This document shows positions 48,425 through 59,800 of a DNA stretch of 64,000 bases, in pieces (position 1 is the stretch's first letter; each line of letters starts with the position of its first letter). The DNA is from Trichosphaerium sp. ATCC 40318 (lineage: Eukaryota; Discosea; Flabellinia; Trichosidae): NCBI GenBank assembly GCA_038496445.1, contig JALMLS010000093.1:372001-436000 (forward strand), read 5' to 3'. The translations under genes and the position numbers were made by a program. The notes beneath the pieces were generated by a model. It was not told the DNA's origin, did no database searches, and saw nothing but the letters and a program-made list of their open reading frames with translations.

Positions 48425-51400
48425 ATGGCAATACCCCGTATACTTAGGCGACATCGAAGTGAGAGTGATACAATGGTAAGTAGGTTTTGCAACGATTCAC
48501 AAGTGCAAAAACCGAACTTTTTATATTGTTTTATTTTATCTCTAAACGGTTCCTAATGCTACAAAAAGGGCAGCAGAGGCACAAATGACTCGTATATGTC
48601 AGACTTGGAGGCACCAAGGACAACAAGACGTAAATTTACGGTATTTTACGAAGGCGATGAAGCTGAGGATATGCCACCAGTGCGTATTAAATTAGTTAAA
48701 TTAGTTGTTTGGATTTAACACAAAAAAAAAACCAGATACCTTTTGACGCAATGTCCGCTAGCAGTTCGGTTTCACCAAGATCAGAGCGACACACAAGGTA
48801 CAGTAAACAATATGACATAATTTGAGGTGTCAAACGAGTGATTTTGGACAAGCGTATCGCGTGTTTTTGAAAAACTGCAATTCTGCACTTGTTTTATGTA
48901 CTAAGAGCATATTAGAAAGAGTGAACGCAAGCACAAAGATAAGTCTACTTTATCAAGGAAGAAAAAGGTATATTCTTAGTACTCATAGCGAGCTATGATT
49001 TTTTTACTATTTTCCGGAACAATCATTTAAAAAACTTGAAAAAAAAAAATTCCTATGTCGCGTCAATGCTGTTCAGAACTTCGTTAAAATTTTCCTACCA
49101 ACTTATTATAACATGCGATCGCGCATACATTGCCCAGCAGTTATAACAAGAGTGTAGCGTGGCTACATTATAAGTATTATAACGCTTGTATCAAAATAAT
49201 ATTAGAATTCCTTCAATGATGCTCCACGCGTACTCTTTACCGGCTTTACCACGGGTTGGTGTCAAGCGCTGTTTTTGAAAAACATTTTATTAGTTTTTGT
49301 TGTATTGGTTAAAATACAATCAAATACACTAACTCTGCTATAGAAGCGTGAAAGGACTGTAATGGATGTATTTACACCGAGAAACAAATCGCAAAAAGCT
49401 CAATACAGAAAGTCTGCAGTATCGCCTCGAGCGAAAAAACAAAAGTCCCCACGGCCTCCTCAATCGCCTTCACGACGATACAAACATAAATTACAAAGAA
49501 CTGCTACTAAAATACTTGGACACGTACGATTATATTTAAAGACATGCTTTGATTTGATCGCAACGCCCAAAGAGCATTTTATTTGTGAAGCGAAACTGCA
49601 TAACTTGAAAACTTTTTGTCCTTTTTTAAATTTTGAAGCGTGTCGCGCGTCCAAATGGTATTCTCATGTATAATCAAATGCAGTGGTTGTTCAGAGAGGG
49701 TTTTTGCTTATTTCGGGCTAGGGTAAAACAAAGAGTACAGGGAGCAGTATAAAAGACTCCGAAGATGAAGACGTTAATAATACTGTGCTATGGCAGACTA
49801 CAACAGCTCCTGTTGTTATAAACGTCGAACCAGAATTCGTTCAATTGCAGCTTATTTTCTCAAAGGTAGACTACTTGCTTGTAATTATAATGCTTTAATA
49901 TGCTAATTTGGTGTTAAAATAGGCTGATACGGACAAGGATGGAGTTCTAAAAACATCTCAAGTAAAAGATGTGCTCAAATCGCGTACGTAGTTTGGTTAT
50001 GGCTTGGCATTTTGTTCTACGTGGATATTGGTGATGTTCTTTTGGTTTTAATGTTCTACTAGTCGGAGTTCCAAAAACTGATCACAACACGTTGATTAAA
50101 ACTATGCAACCTATTGACGCTGGGAAGTACACTTTTTCTGATCTTTACGAGGTTCTGGATGGTATTTTGCCCGATTGTGATTTGGGTACAAATGAAGGAA
50201 CCCAGTCTATCAATCTGAGATCTCTACCACTTATTCATCAAGTACAAGCTCTAAAGTACGCTGTTTTATAATTTCTCAACTCAAAGCAATCGGTTATACG
50301 TGACTAGAAACAGCTAACCATTTGAATAGGGTTCTCGTACGTCAAAAATCGCAAGAAGCACAACTTGCCAAAAGACGACTACGTGTTCACGAAAAGCGTA
50401 GAAAGTGCGTTTATCAATATTCTAACGCAACAGTTTCTTATTTTTTGTGCAACAGGGAAGAAGTAGAACGACTAGAAGAGTCCCTTAACAAGTCAATAAA
50501 AATCCGGTCTCAAAGCAACAAGAAGAAAAAGGAATTTTCTGCACTTGAGAGTGTTATTGCGGATAGAAAATCAGAGCTAAGGTCTTTGGACACAAAGATT
50601 ATGAAGCGGGTATGTTAAGCTTTTTAGAAAAGTGTCATGACTTTTTTTGACTTTTTGTTCAGAAACGGAACCTGGAGGATATTATGTTCGTTATTGAGGA
50701 GAAAAATAAACTCCTTGATTTAAAGGAAAGGGTTGTACAAAAGAGACAGAAAGAAACAGATGCATTGGATAGTAAAATTAAAGAAAAACTAGAAAGAATG
50801 AATGTACTAAAAGATAGTATTGAGATTGAAGAGGAAAGGATTGAAGAGCTTCGTGATACTGCTGTTGAAGTTGGTTCGTATAAGAAGGAACTTGATAAAG
50901 GTGTTAAAGATAGTATTGATAAACTACATACTCTCATGACAGCTATGAAGCAAACTGTGTCTGCGAAGTCTACAGCGCGTGGTACGTTTATTTTTTTTCT
51001 TGTTTTTTTCTGTTTTGTTTATTCTGTTGATATCGGGTTTTTTTTTTGTTCTCATGGTGTATTTTGTAGGTGCTCGAAGCCAGAGGAGTGGTTCTAGAAC
51101 ACATAGAAGCGTTAAGGAAACGCCAGAGAAAGTTGCTAGCGGTCTTTTGGATGTTGATTCAAATCACAAGAATGGACGACATTCTCGTAATAGTAGCCGT
51201 GGTAGCGCAAGTAAGAGTCATCGTAGTATCAAAGATATTAAATCACAAGATGATTCCCAGTTACCTAGTTCTAGTACGTATTTATAGAGTAAAGCCTTTT
51301 TTTTTGTGTTTTTTTGAGGCTTACCAGTTTTTGTTTCAGGTGAAGAGCATAAGTCCTGTAATTCAGAGCAAGATGTATTCTCTGCTACTCCATTACCAAA

Positions 51401-54275
51401 TGATATACCACTTGATCTTTCTAAAAATGATGATAAGTCTGAAGAAAGCGAAAGTGAAAGTGATGAAGAGGAGTTCAGGTTTTCGAACTTACTTCAATAC
51501 TACGAAGATCTAAAGAAACTCGAGAATCGTGTTGTATCTCCTGACTATAGAGAAAAGTTTTACAAGGAAGTTGGGGAACAACAAGCATGCGATTCAGGAT
51601 CTAACAACCCTGATATTAAAATCGAGATTATTAAGGTATTAATAGCGTGGCAATGACTTAATCAACTGTTAATTTTTTTCTGCTGTTTTTGTTTGTTCTT
51701 CGTGTTGTTCTGACCTTTTCTTTTTTTTTAGAAGCAAGAGTTCCAAGCTAAAGTATCACAGTATAATGATGATCTCAGTGACTCTGATTCTTTTGAAGGT
51801 CGTTATAATACCGCTAAAGAAGCAGTATTTGTAAATTTTACTGCGCTTTCAGAGAAAATAATTGAAAATGGAACTGTCAAGCAAAGTACGTATTTATGCG
51901 CCCTTTTTTTATTATATTTATACTAAATATTTAATGTAGTACCAAATAAGACTGTAATGACGTCACTTTTAAACAGAGGAAAAGAGCTTGAAGCTGAAAA
52001 TATGCGTTTGCGTTTGTTGCTCAATGAAAAAGCTAGCGAATCTGGAAACGCTCCAAAGTCACAGTTTATGGAAGTATCTACGCTTGATACGGATAAATGG
52101 TTCTCTTCAAATGACAACAAAGTCTCAGAAGTATCTATAGCGGCTCTTGATGAGTCTGTGGAACCTAAGTCTGCTCGAAGCAATATTTCAGATTCTTCTA
52201 CAATGTCAATCGCAAGTAAGGCTACTACAACGGTTGATGAGCCTGATACGTATGTTTATGTTATATCAAAGTATTTGCTAAATGTTATAGAACATCCGAT
52301 GCTGCTACAATTGTAAATGAAGAGGTGAAGGGTGATGAAACTACACCGTATGTTTTTTTTTGTATTCTTTTTTTTATTTATCTAATTGATTTTCTTAGTA
52401 CAACTGCAACTACAGCAACAAGACCAAAACATATACCGGTAATTAATGGCATTGATAAAAATCACGTAGTAGGTCAAGCGCTATATGACTTCACAGCGAC
52501 TACAGAAGGCGCCTTGTCACTTGTTAAAGGTCAAGTTTTGACTGTCATTCTTCAAGAGCCAGTACGTTATTTCGTTTTTTTTCTTTTCTCATACGAGTAA
52601 ACTACCAAGTGTCAAGTTGTTGTTAACTCTATTCAAGGGAGGTTGGTGGAAAGCAGTCAGCGCCGAAGGCCAAGTTGGATGGATACCAGCGACATATATT
52701 CGTAAATTTCCTGAACTTATTCCTCCAGAGCTTGGTCCTGAGTTCAGGGAGCCATCAGAAGAGCCAAAGTCAAATGAAGAAAAAGAAGAAGAAAAAGAAG
52801 AACCAAAAGAAGAACAAAAAGAAGAAACAAAGGAAGAAACAAAGGAACCGGAAGAAGAACCAACAACTGAAAAAGCTGATGTGGTTGTTATTACTGTTAC
52901 AGATGACACAGAAGATACTAGTCAATGTCTTAGTGTTGATGGAAGTGATGATATCACTGAAGAAGACTCTGAAAGCGAAAGTCTTAAGAGTACAAAAAGC
53001 AACAAGAGTACAAAGAGCAGCAAGAGTATCAAAAGCAATAAGAGTACCAAGAGTAGCAAAAGTATTAAAAGCGTCAAGAGTGAGCAACCGAAGAGTATCA
53101 AGAGCGTTGTTAGTATCAACAGTGAAAAGAGCGGGAAGAGTAGTAAGAGCGTCAAGAGCTTCAAGAGCGTCAAGAGTGTAAAGAGCGAACCTTCAGCGAA
53201 AAGTGCTAGATTTGATTCTCGTATTTCTCGAAGTGAAGGAAGCAGTGACAAACGTGTTAAGAGGTCCAAGAGTGTCAAGGCAGTGAAGAGAAGACATATA
53301 AAGAGTAAGAGTGTTGGTGGAAGTCATACATCACGTATTAGAAAGAGCTCTGTTGTTAAGGCTACAACTAAGCTTCAACATAAACCTATCACTCATTTTA
53401 GTGATAGTGAATATTCTGATAGTGATCTTAATTCTTCTTCTGGATTTAATGATATTGGAGATTCACCTCTTTCTAACCTTATTAATGAAGATCTATTGAC
53501 TCAATCTGAACTTTCTTGTGATACTGATATTACTGGAGAGTTGGATAGTATGGAGACATCATCAAAGTCAGAAAAGAGTTTGTCTAAGAAGAGAAAGCAT
53601 TCGAAGAGAAAGAGTAAAGATTTCTCAAAAAAGAACCAAGTTGTTGGTATTAAAACATATAGAAGTAGTTCGCCTGGAGGTAGAAAAAGATCTTTATCAC
53701 AGTCAAAGAGTCTTGGAGATGATTTGAATAAATATAGCGGAGATGAGACTTCATCACCTAAGAAGAAAGCAGATTCGAAGATGTTCAAAAGAAAAAGACC
53801 TAAATCACAACGTATATCTAGATTAAATGTTGATAAATCACAACATGGTAGTTCTCTACTTAAACATACAAAGGAGAAGGAGATAGATAAGATATCAAAG
53901 AACAAAGGAAACTCTACTTTTCGTCTTAAGTTCAGGAGGTCTTATAGAAAATCTAAACCTAAACAAAGACCTCTTGAACTTAGTGATAGTAGTGATGATG
54001 GACTTTTTACTATGCGTGTTGGATCAGAGGTTGCTTTTACAATGCCTACAGGATCAGAAGCACCACCTATTGTTAACGGAAATGATAATGTTGTTCCACC
54101 TTTGACTTCTTTGTATGGAAGTTCAATGTTGAATGATGAAATGGAACTTCATTCTGGTATTAGTCCTACTGGCAGTCGATCTGACATTGAGACAAGCCTT
54201 GATAGCCTTTTTTCTAGATTTGCTAAGGCTAATGGCACTGCAGCTGGCATTAATGATTTGACATATAGCACCTAA
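48425..54275 (+). CDS. Giant EF-hand / coiled-coil / SH3 protein with Lys-Ser repeat tail
   Basis: A multi-exon gene starting MAIPRILRRHRSESDTM. Order of parts: a basic Ser/Arg/Pro-rich N-terminus (to about 49525); an EF-hand-like pair (FSKADTDKDGVLKTSQVKDV, Asp-x-Asp-x-Asp-Gly loop, then a degenerate partner near 50070-50250); a long coiled coil (50320-50960, VERLEESLNKSIKIRSQSNK and following exons); an acidic region (50.9-51.6 kb); a short helix (NRGKELEAENMRLRLLLNEK); an SH3 domain (VVGQALYDFTATTEGALSLV, GWWKAVSAEGQVGWIPATYI); a Glu/Lys-rich linker; a Lys-Ser triplet repeat region (52978-53215); and a long basic Ser-rich tail to the stop at 54273. SH3 hallmarks ALYDF, WW, G-x-IP-x-x-Y are all present. 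It is probably a cytoskeletal or membrane-signalling scaffold. One 370-nt intron (48971-49342) is far longer than the rest. Confidence 0.85.
52978..53215 (+). repeat. Coding Lys-Ser (KSxKS) triplet-periodic repeat
   Basis: About 80 residues made of K-S-(T/I/V/N/S) triplets (SLKSTKSNKSTKSSKSIKSN and onward), coded by AGAGTATCAAG-like 9-bp units with mixed synonymous codons. It is strongly basic and phosphorylatable, and lies between the acidic Glu-rich stretch and the Ser-rich tail. Confidence 0.85.
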
Positions 54276-54650
54276 AAATACAAAACCAAACTAAACATGA
54301 ACAATGAAGACTAGACTTCTTGCTTTTTCTACCAAAAAAATAGCTAAAAACCCAATGTATTATTATTAATGTACAGATAGTTGTAAACTACCCCTTAAAA
54401 CAAAAAAATATAGAGTTCACTCATGAGTGTCATCGTTTTTTTTTAAAACTTTTAACATTGATAAAACGAATCAGCATTTATTTGTATTGTAGCCAACTAT
54501 TTATTACCATTTGAAGCTTCTTTGATTTATAAAATATCAATAGTATGGTCGCCTTGAGTAAACGCTACACCGTTCATCCTGTATGTATCCATTCGGTTGA
54601 GTTTTGAAGAAGGCTAGACTGTGCTCATTGTAAATATATGTCATCTTACG
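54276..54650. other. Intergenic, 3' of the SH3 gene
   Basis: About 0.37 kb, AT-rich, with presumed 3' untranslated sequence. No gene is supported. Confidence 0.4.
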
Positions 54651-55375
54651 ATATTTTCGTTTGTTTTCATCCAGATCCCTACCTGGTAGGTTAGGTTTGG
54701 CCGGCTGGGGTTTTTTTGATTTTTTTTTTTAAGGAGTACCAAAAAAAGTAACCTATGTTCACCGATGCAAGCACCCTGGTAGCCGCTAATAGAGTTGTTA
54801 CTTTTTTTTTATTTCTTGGTGTTTGAGACTGCCATGTCTACTTTCATCGGCCACTACGAAAGCTTTGTTGTCGCTTCGGTTAGTCAAACCGAAACTAATG
54901 GAGAACTACTTCCATCTGATATATAGAAGAAATTCATTTCGTTTTATACGCCTACATTCTGTCCAAAAATAAATAGTGGGATACACTTCACTGAAATATC
55001 CACTTGAAATACTCGAATATGGATAATGCACATTTCAAAATGCTCATAAAGGCTTGCGATAGCTATTTACATACGTGGAAACGTTATCAATGATGTTTTG
55101 GTTTGCAAAACATGCTACCAAGCGATAACTTCTGTTTTCTGGATGTATTGTCAATACATTCACTGAAATATCTATTGTAATTTGTCAAATATGGATAATG
55201 CACATTGTAAAAAGCCACAAACACTTGTGCTATGCGTTGCAAACCGTTTCAGCGATGTTTTTATTCCAAAAACGACTTTTACTTTTTTCAGGTTTGGGCT
55301 GCTAAGAACTAAATAGTGCTACTGTAACTTTATTTTAGCGTTAACGCGAACTACTAATTGGCTTTGTTTACTTGT
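54651..55375. repeat. Right arm of the ~0.73 kb inverted duplication
   Basis: This is the reverse complement of 13630-14372 with small indels and substitutions. The hairpin TTCGGTT/AACCGAA lies at 54875-54893. The two internal copies of the GGATAATGCACATT motif are kept. The similarity ends just before a receptor-gene fragment at 55529. Confidence 0.85.
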
Positions 55376-55528
55376 GCCATTCCACAGAAATCTGCAATAT
55401 GAAAAAAGTGAAAGACGCAAACTAGGATTATTTCCTAACAGTTGTCTACAAACTCGTTTTTTCTTAATCTCAGTTAACTAATAAGAAATCAAGCTAATAC
55501 ATGTCCATCTTTAGTTACAACTAACAGA

Positions 55529-55605
55529 TAATAAAGTGAACAATATAACAGGTCAGATTCTTCAGATAGATGACACGTATGATTTCTAGTAGATGGTGCT
55601 ATCGC
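55529..55605 (+). pseudogene. Exon fragment of a PA/7TM receptor gene
   Basis: The stretch beginning ATAATAAAGTGAACAATATA is nearly identical for about 55 bases to the third exon of the receptor at 10.8-12.9 kb (minus strand, about 12470-12537), covering its V-N-N-I-T-G-Q-I-L coding, then diverges with deletions and a premature stop (TAG) soon after. It sits at the expected position and orientation relative to the inverted duplication arm, though the 1.1-kb stretch that separates arm and exon in the intact copy is reduced here to about 150 bases. No continuing exons are visible. Confidence 0.75.
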
Positions 55606-55630
55606 TTTGTAAAGTAGATAGAAAACAAAT

Positions 55631-55701
55631 GGGACAATGGTGTAACGGAAGCACATGGCATTGAAGGTGCTGCAGTTCAGGTTCGATTCCTGGTTGTCCC
55701 A
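55631..55701 (+). tRNA. tRNA, anticodon read as GAA (Phe), identity uncertain
   Basis: A 71-nt cloverleaf: acceptor GGGACAA/TTGTCCC, a D arm GTGT...GCAC with a short 7-nt loop, an anticodon stem TGGCA/TGCTG (two G-U pairs) with loop TTGAAGG, a T arm TCAGG-TTCGATT-CCTGG, and discriminator A. The anticodon at 55663-55665 is GAA. The body, particularly the acceptor and the D-arm (TGGTGTAACGG), looks more like Gln/Glu-type tRNAs than eukaryotic Phe. No intron and no encoded CCA. It lies 5 nt upstream of the next tRNA, so the two may be co-transcribed. Confidence 0.75.
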
Positions 55702-55706
55702 CATAC

Positions 55707-55793
55707 GCAGAGGTGCTCGAATTGGTTAATGAGGTTGTGCTTAAGACACAATGTGGTGAAAATCACGTGTGGGTTCGAATCCCACTCTCTGCA
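55707..55793 (+). tRNA. tRNA-Leu (UAA)
   Basis: An 87-nt class II tRNA. The acceptor GCAGAGG pairs with TCTCTGC, the anticodon arm is TTGTG-CTTAAGA-CACAA with anticodon TAA at 55742-55744, there is a long variable arm (TGTGGTGAAAATCACGTG) and the T arm is GTGGG-TTCGAAT-CCCAC, with discriminator A. The long variable arm and the anticodon agree on leucine. The variable-arm/T-stem junction contains the CACGTG sequence common in this window. Confidence 0.92.
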
Positions 55794-56253
55794 TTTTTAT
55801 TTGTGCTTTCAACAGCAATAAGCACTGAGCTACAGCTGAAGAGCTGGTTTTTTGGCTTCTGAGAACTTACCATTCCAGGTTTGAGGTAAGAAAATCTGCT
55901 TGTTTGTCGTTCCAAAAATAGTAAAACGTCTTCGCACATTTCGAAAATTACATTTCTTAATTTAGCTTCTCTGTTAATTTTCTGACCATAAAAACAACTT
56001 GTACATGTTATATACATATAATATAGCGTATTTACGAAGTCTAACGCTCGTACATATTAGAGTAGCTTAAACAGATTTTGCAAGGTCTATCTTGTCGCTC
56101 AACGCTAAGCATTCCACGTAATCTCAGTACTGACGCTGTAAAATGGGTTAATCTTAGTTTTCTCAAAATAAAACCTTATTAAGCGTATTTACTGTTTTTA
56201 TCGCCTGTGCTGTACGTTCTCCTGTGTTAATACGCCCATTGCTTTAGTGCATA
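55794..56253. other. Intergenic between tRNAs and GPCR
   Basis: About 0.46 kb with no supported gene. A minus-strand 84-codon frame (55763-56017) overlaps the tRNA-Leu gene and is presumably chance. Confidence 0.4.
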
Positions 56254-59200
56254 ATGACTACAAGCTGTAGTAAGAGCAGTTATCTATTACTCCAGGTACA
56301 GTTTGTTCTTTGCGCTCTTCTACTCTGTGGTGTTAGTAGTCAGGCTATTCAATCGAAAGGTACGTTTAATCAAGTTTTAATAGCTTCGGCTCGCTTTGTT
56401 CCGATAATTTCGAGTTCTTTTATCTCTAGCACCTCGCTAGTACGTCTAAACGGCGCCGGAATACCCTTTTTTCGGTATAGCACGCGCTTTAGATAAATTT
56501 ATCCCTAACCGGTTGAAAGTTTAATAAACGTACCAGTAACGCTTCTTGTAGGGTACAAGCTTGGTGGAGAAGACATAGTATGTTGGGAAACAGACACAAA
56601 TACGAACATAACGGTACGTTTTAATAAAAATCACCTAGACGCTTAAAAATACGGTTTACACTATCTCTTTATGATAGTATTTGAGTTTGGGATGAAGTTC
56701 CAAAATATCAGAAAACAATTTTAAAATGACAACCTTGTATAGGTTCTATTGAACAAATGCCCGCGTAATAGCACAGGAGGTAGTGTTTTTAATATAGAAT
56801 GGATATTAGAACCACCATCTGTCGGTATGAACGCAGGAGTAGGCGTAAACGTTAGTTTTGAGCTCAAAATTAATTTAACTGGGTTTGCTACGGTACGGCA
56901 AAGCGTTTTAATCAAAAAAAAAGGGAGAAAAATTGTTGACTTCTTTTTTAGGTTAATGATCTTCCTCTTGTTGATTTAGTCAGTTGTACCACTCGTATAG
57001 GGTTTTGTGAACCTATATATACTACTGATGGAGTCGATTATTTTACTTCAGAGCCACAATCCGGAAATCTCACAAATAATAATTTTGTATATTCTGGTAG
57101 TCTATCTCTACCTGGTGGTGATTACACGGTACACACCTTATAACTTCATTAGCCTTTAAGAGAAAAAATTGACACGTGGATTAAAGGTACTTGCACGTGG
57201 TAGAGTTGTAGTGCAGGGTGTGCCGACAATTGCGTATGACTTTGCAATTGGAAAAAATGTACAAGTTCAGAGTGCTCGTAAGTTACCTTCCGAGTGGCTT
57301 TTCTTTGAGACTATACTTTCTTACACGCTCACCTCTCTTAGGTGAACTTGTTGAAATTGATCGAGGTTATAAAATAGCCATATATACTTTAGTAGCATTG
57401 GTAGGCACACTGGCAGTCCTTTTTCTTATTTTGGTTGCCATTTATTGGAATCATCGCGTGCTACGAACTGCTAGCCCTTTATTCTGTATGCTAGCTATTC
57501 TTGGTGCTTTAATAGCATTGTCTAGTGTACCTATGTTCTCGTTTAGTGGTAAATATGTATGTTCCTTGCGTGTATGGCTTTTGGCTGTAGGATTCATTGT
57601 AGTCTTTGGGTACAACAATCATAGGTTTTTTTTGTTGGAGTTAATTTGTGTTTAGGTCTGTTTGGACCAAGACATGGCGTGTACATAAAATATATAGTAC
57701 GCATAAACTTTTCTTGGTTGTCATTGACAAATAAATAAGCGAATAAATCGATGGGAAAGAACAATATAAAGGACACTGAACTTTTACTTTGGCTTGGTAT
57801 TTTTTTTGCGCTTGAAGTTGTACGTATCTTTTTAGTATTTGGTGCTCTCATAGGAGTCCAAATTACTTTCTTTTATTGCTCGTTGACTTTGTGTATAGAG
57901 TATGTTGACTTTATGGACTGTTATTGAACCATCATTGGAGAATACTATTAGTGATAGAAGCAATAAGTTCTTCACTAAGGATTGCTCTGGGAATGTTGTT
58001 TTTACAGTTATAATTTTTGCTTGCAATGTACGTACAGTATTCTTCGTTGTCTAGTAATTTACTAATCTATTTTACATTAGGGAGTGTTCTTATTAGCAGG
58101 ATTAATACTTTCATGGCGTATTAGAAAGGTTGTAACTATTTTTAACGAAGCTGCTTGGATTGGAAGAATTGTATCCTTTTTTTTTCTTACTTTTTAAAAC
58201 TTTCATTGTGATTAGCTCCTTGACTATTTGTAAGCTGTGGAATATCGCTATTTTATCTATTATATCTATTACAATAGAATACGCATTAGATTTTCAGCCT
58301 ACAGCAATATTCGTAGCGCGCTCATTGGTACAAAGACAAGTATTGTTGCCTAATTTCTTATTTTTTTCTTAGGGTGTAGTAATGTCTGTTTTTGGTACCT
58401 TAGGGTTTTTGTTTGTACCAAAATTTGTTGCTATCTGGTCACTAAGGTATGCTAATAATTAAACAATGCCAATCAGAAACTAAATTCGATTTTAGTGAGA
58501 AAGAATTGCAAGAAGCAGGTCAAAGGTCTTTGCTAAATAAGAAAAAAAGAAGAAGCAACAACTTGAGTCAAATGAGTAACGAAAGTAATAACAGTCATGT
58601 CGCAGGAAGAAATAAGTATATTGTTAAAGAAGGAAGGTTACGTAATAGAAGAGTTGAAGAACAATTACGTGATGCACAAACAAAATTACATTTAATCTTA
58701 AAAAATCATCAAAATGGAAAGTTCTTAACAACAGAAGCAGTTACAGACTTTTACAACAGTGTAGCACCTTTCGCACTTCAGTACGTAGTACTATTACAAC
58801 AGTTACGCTATATCGATGCGACTTACAGTGACGTAGTTCTGAGGAGCGGAGAAGAAGCTCCTTTTCAATATCGATGAGAGTAGGTGAAGAAGAACAAAGT
58901 GTTCTAGTTGCTGCCCACAGACCACGTCGTCTAGACAGTAGAGGATCAAGACTAGGCGTTCATAGTGTTGTAGAGATAGGCTCAGGTTCAGAAAAGAGTG
59001 ATGAGGATGAATCTGCTGAAGGTATTGCTTATCTAACAAGAAAAGGATCTACATTAGCTTATCAGCAACAAACAAAACTAACAAGACATGTCTCTAATTT
59101 TACAAATACACCTGAACCTCTTGAAAAACAGAAAAATATGAGAAAGGATAAAAGAGAAAAACGTGCTAAAGCACGTAAGGAAAGAAAAGAAAAAAATAGC

Positions 59201-59458
59201 GATGCTGTTGAAGGTGATGTTAATGTTGAAAAGAAGAAAGAAAAAAAGAGTAAAGTAGAAGTACAAAACGAGGAAAAAGAAGGAAAAGAAGAAAATGATT
59301 CTGGTATAATGACAGAAGAAGATGAAGCTGTGGATGATGTCGAATCTGATGACAATGTTCAAGCAAATTTTGGTGAAATAGAAACAGCTGAACCAACAGT
59401 AGGACATCCTAATGTAGTATACGCTTCATCTAGTAGTGAAGAAGTTATGGATGTTTAA
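56254..59458 (+). CDS. GABA-B-type (class C) GPCR with a short ectodomain
   Basis: A seven-transmembrane receptor. The start MTTSCSKSSYLLLQVQFVLC gives a signal peptide. The ectodomain is only about 200 residues, with Asn-linked sites (LLNKCPRNSTGGSVF, FELKINLTGF), and is too short for the Venus-flytrap domain usual in class C. The membrane core begins GYKIAIYTLVALVGTLAVLF and shows class C landmarks: RTASPLFCMLAILGALIA, then YVCSLRVWLLAVGFIVVFG, WTKTWRVHKIY (the loop motif KTWRVHRIF of the family), LWTVIEPS and FVARSL/FVPKFVAIWSLR near TM7. A long cytoplasmic tail follows: a predicted coiled segment (VEEQLRDAQTKLHLILKNHQ), then a highly charged Lys/Glu-rich stretch ending SSSSEEVMDV. About ten short introns. 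The ligand is unknown. Confidence 0.85.
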
Positions 59459-59800
59459 ACACGAATGTAATACAAGTTTTTATAATCTTTTTACTGGTAG
59501 TGTATACCACATTACAGCTAATAATGTTGTAACAGTAAAATAAAGTAAATATCACATAGACTACCATACTTACGACTTGTTACACACCACAGTAACTATA
59601 ATACAAGAACGCTATGCCTGGACTCAAAAACCAAACGTTAATGAATACCAAGCCTGACGGACTTGTGAAACTTGTCGAATTTTTTCAAATAAGAGAGCAT
59701 TACCAAGACGTAACTTTTCAAAACAACGTGACGTTGCTTTTTCAGTTAATGGAAAACGAATCTCAGAATATACTCCAACGACTACTATTGTTGTCACATT

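Noticed and set aside
52675-53278. Several overlapping long frames on both strands in the Lys-Glu and Lys-Ser regions
   Set aside because: Low-complexity periodic coding sequence keeps the other frames open; only the SH3-continuous frame has domain support.
59062-59407. Minus-strand frames opposite the charged tail of the GABA-B-like receptor
   Set aside because: Shadow of AG-rich coding sequence, producing Ser/Phe-rich translations without features.
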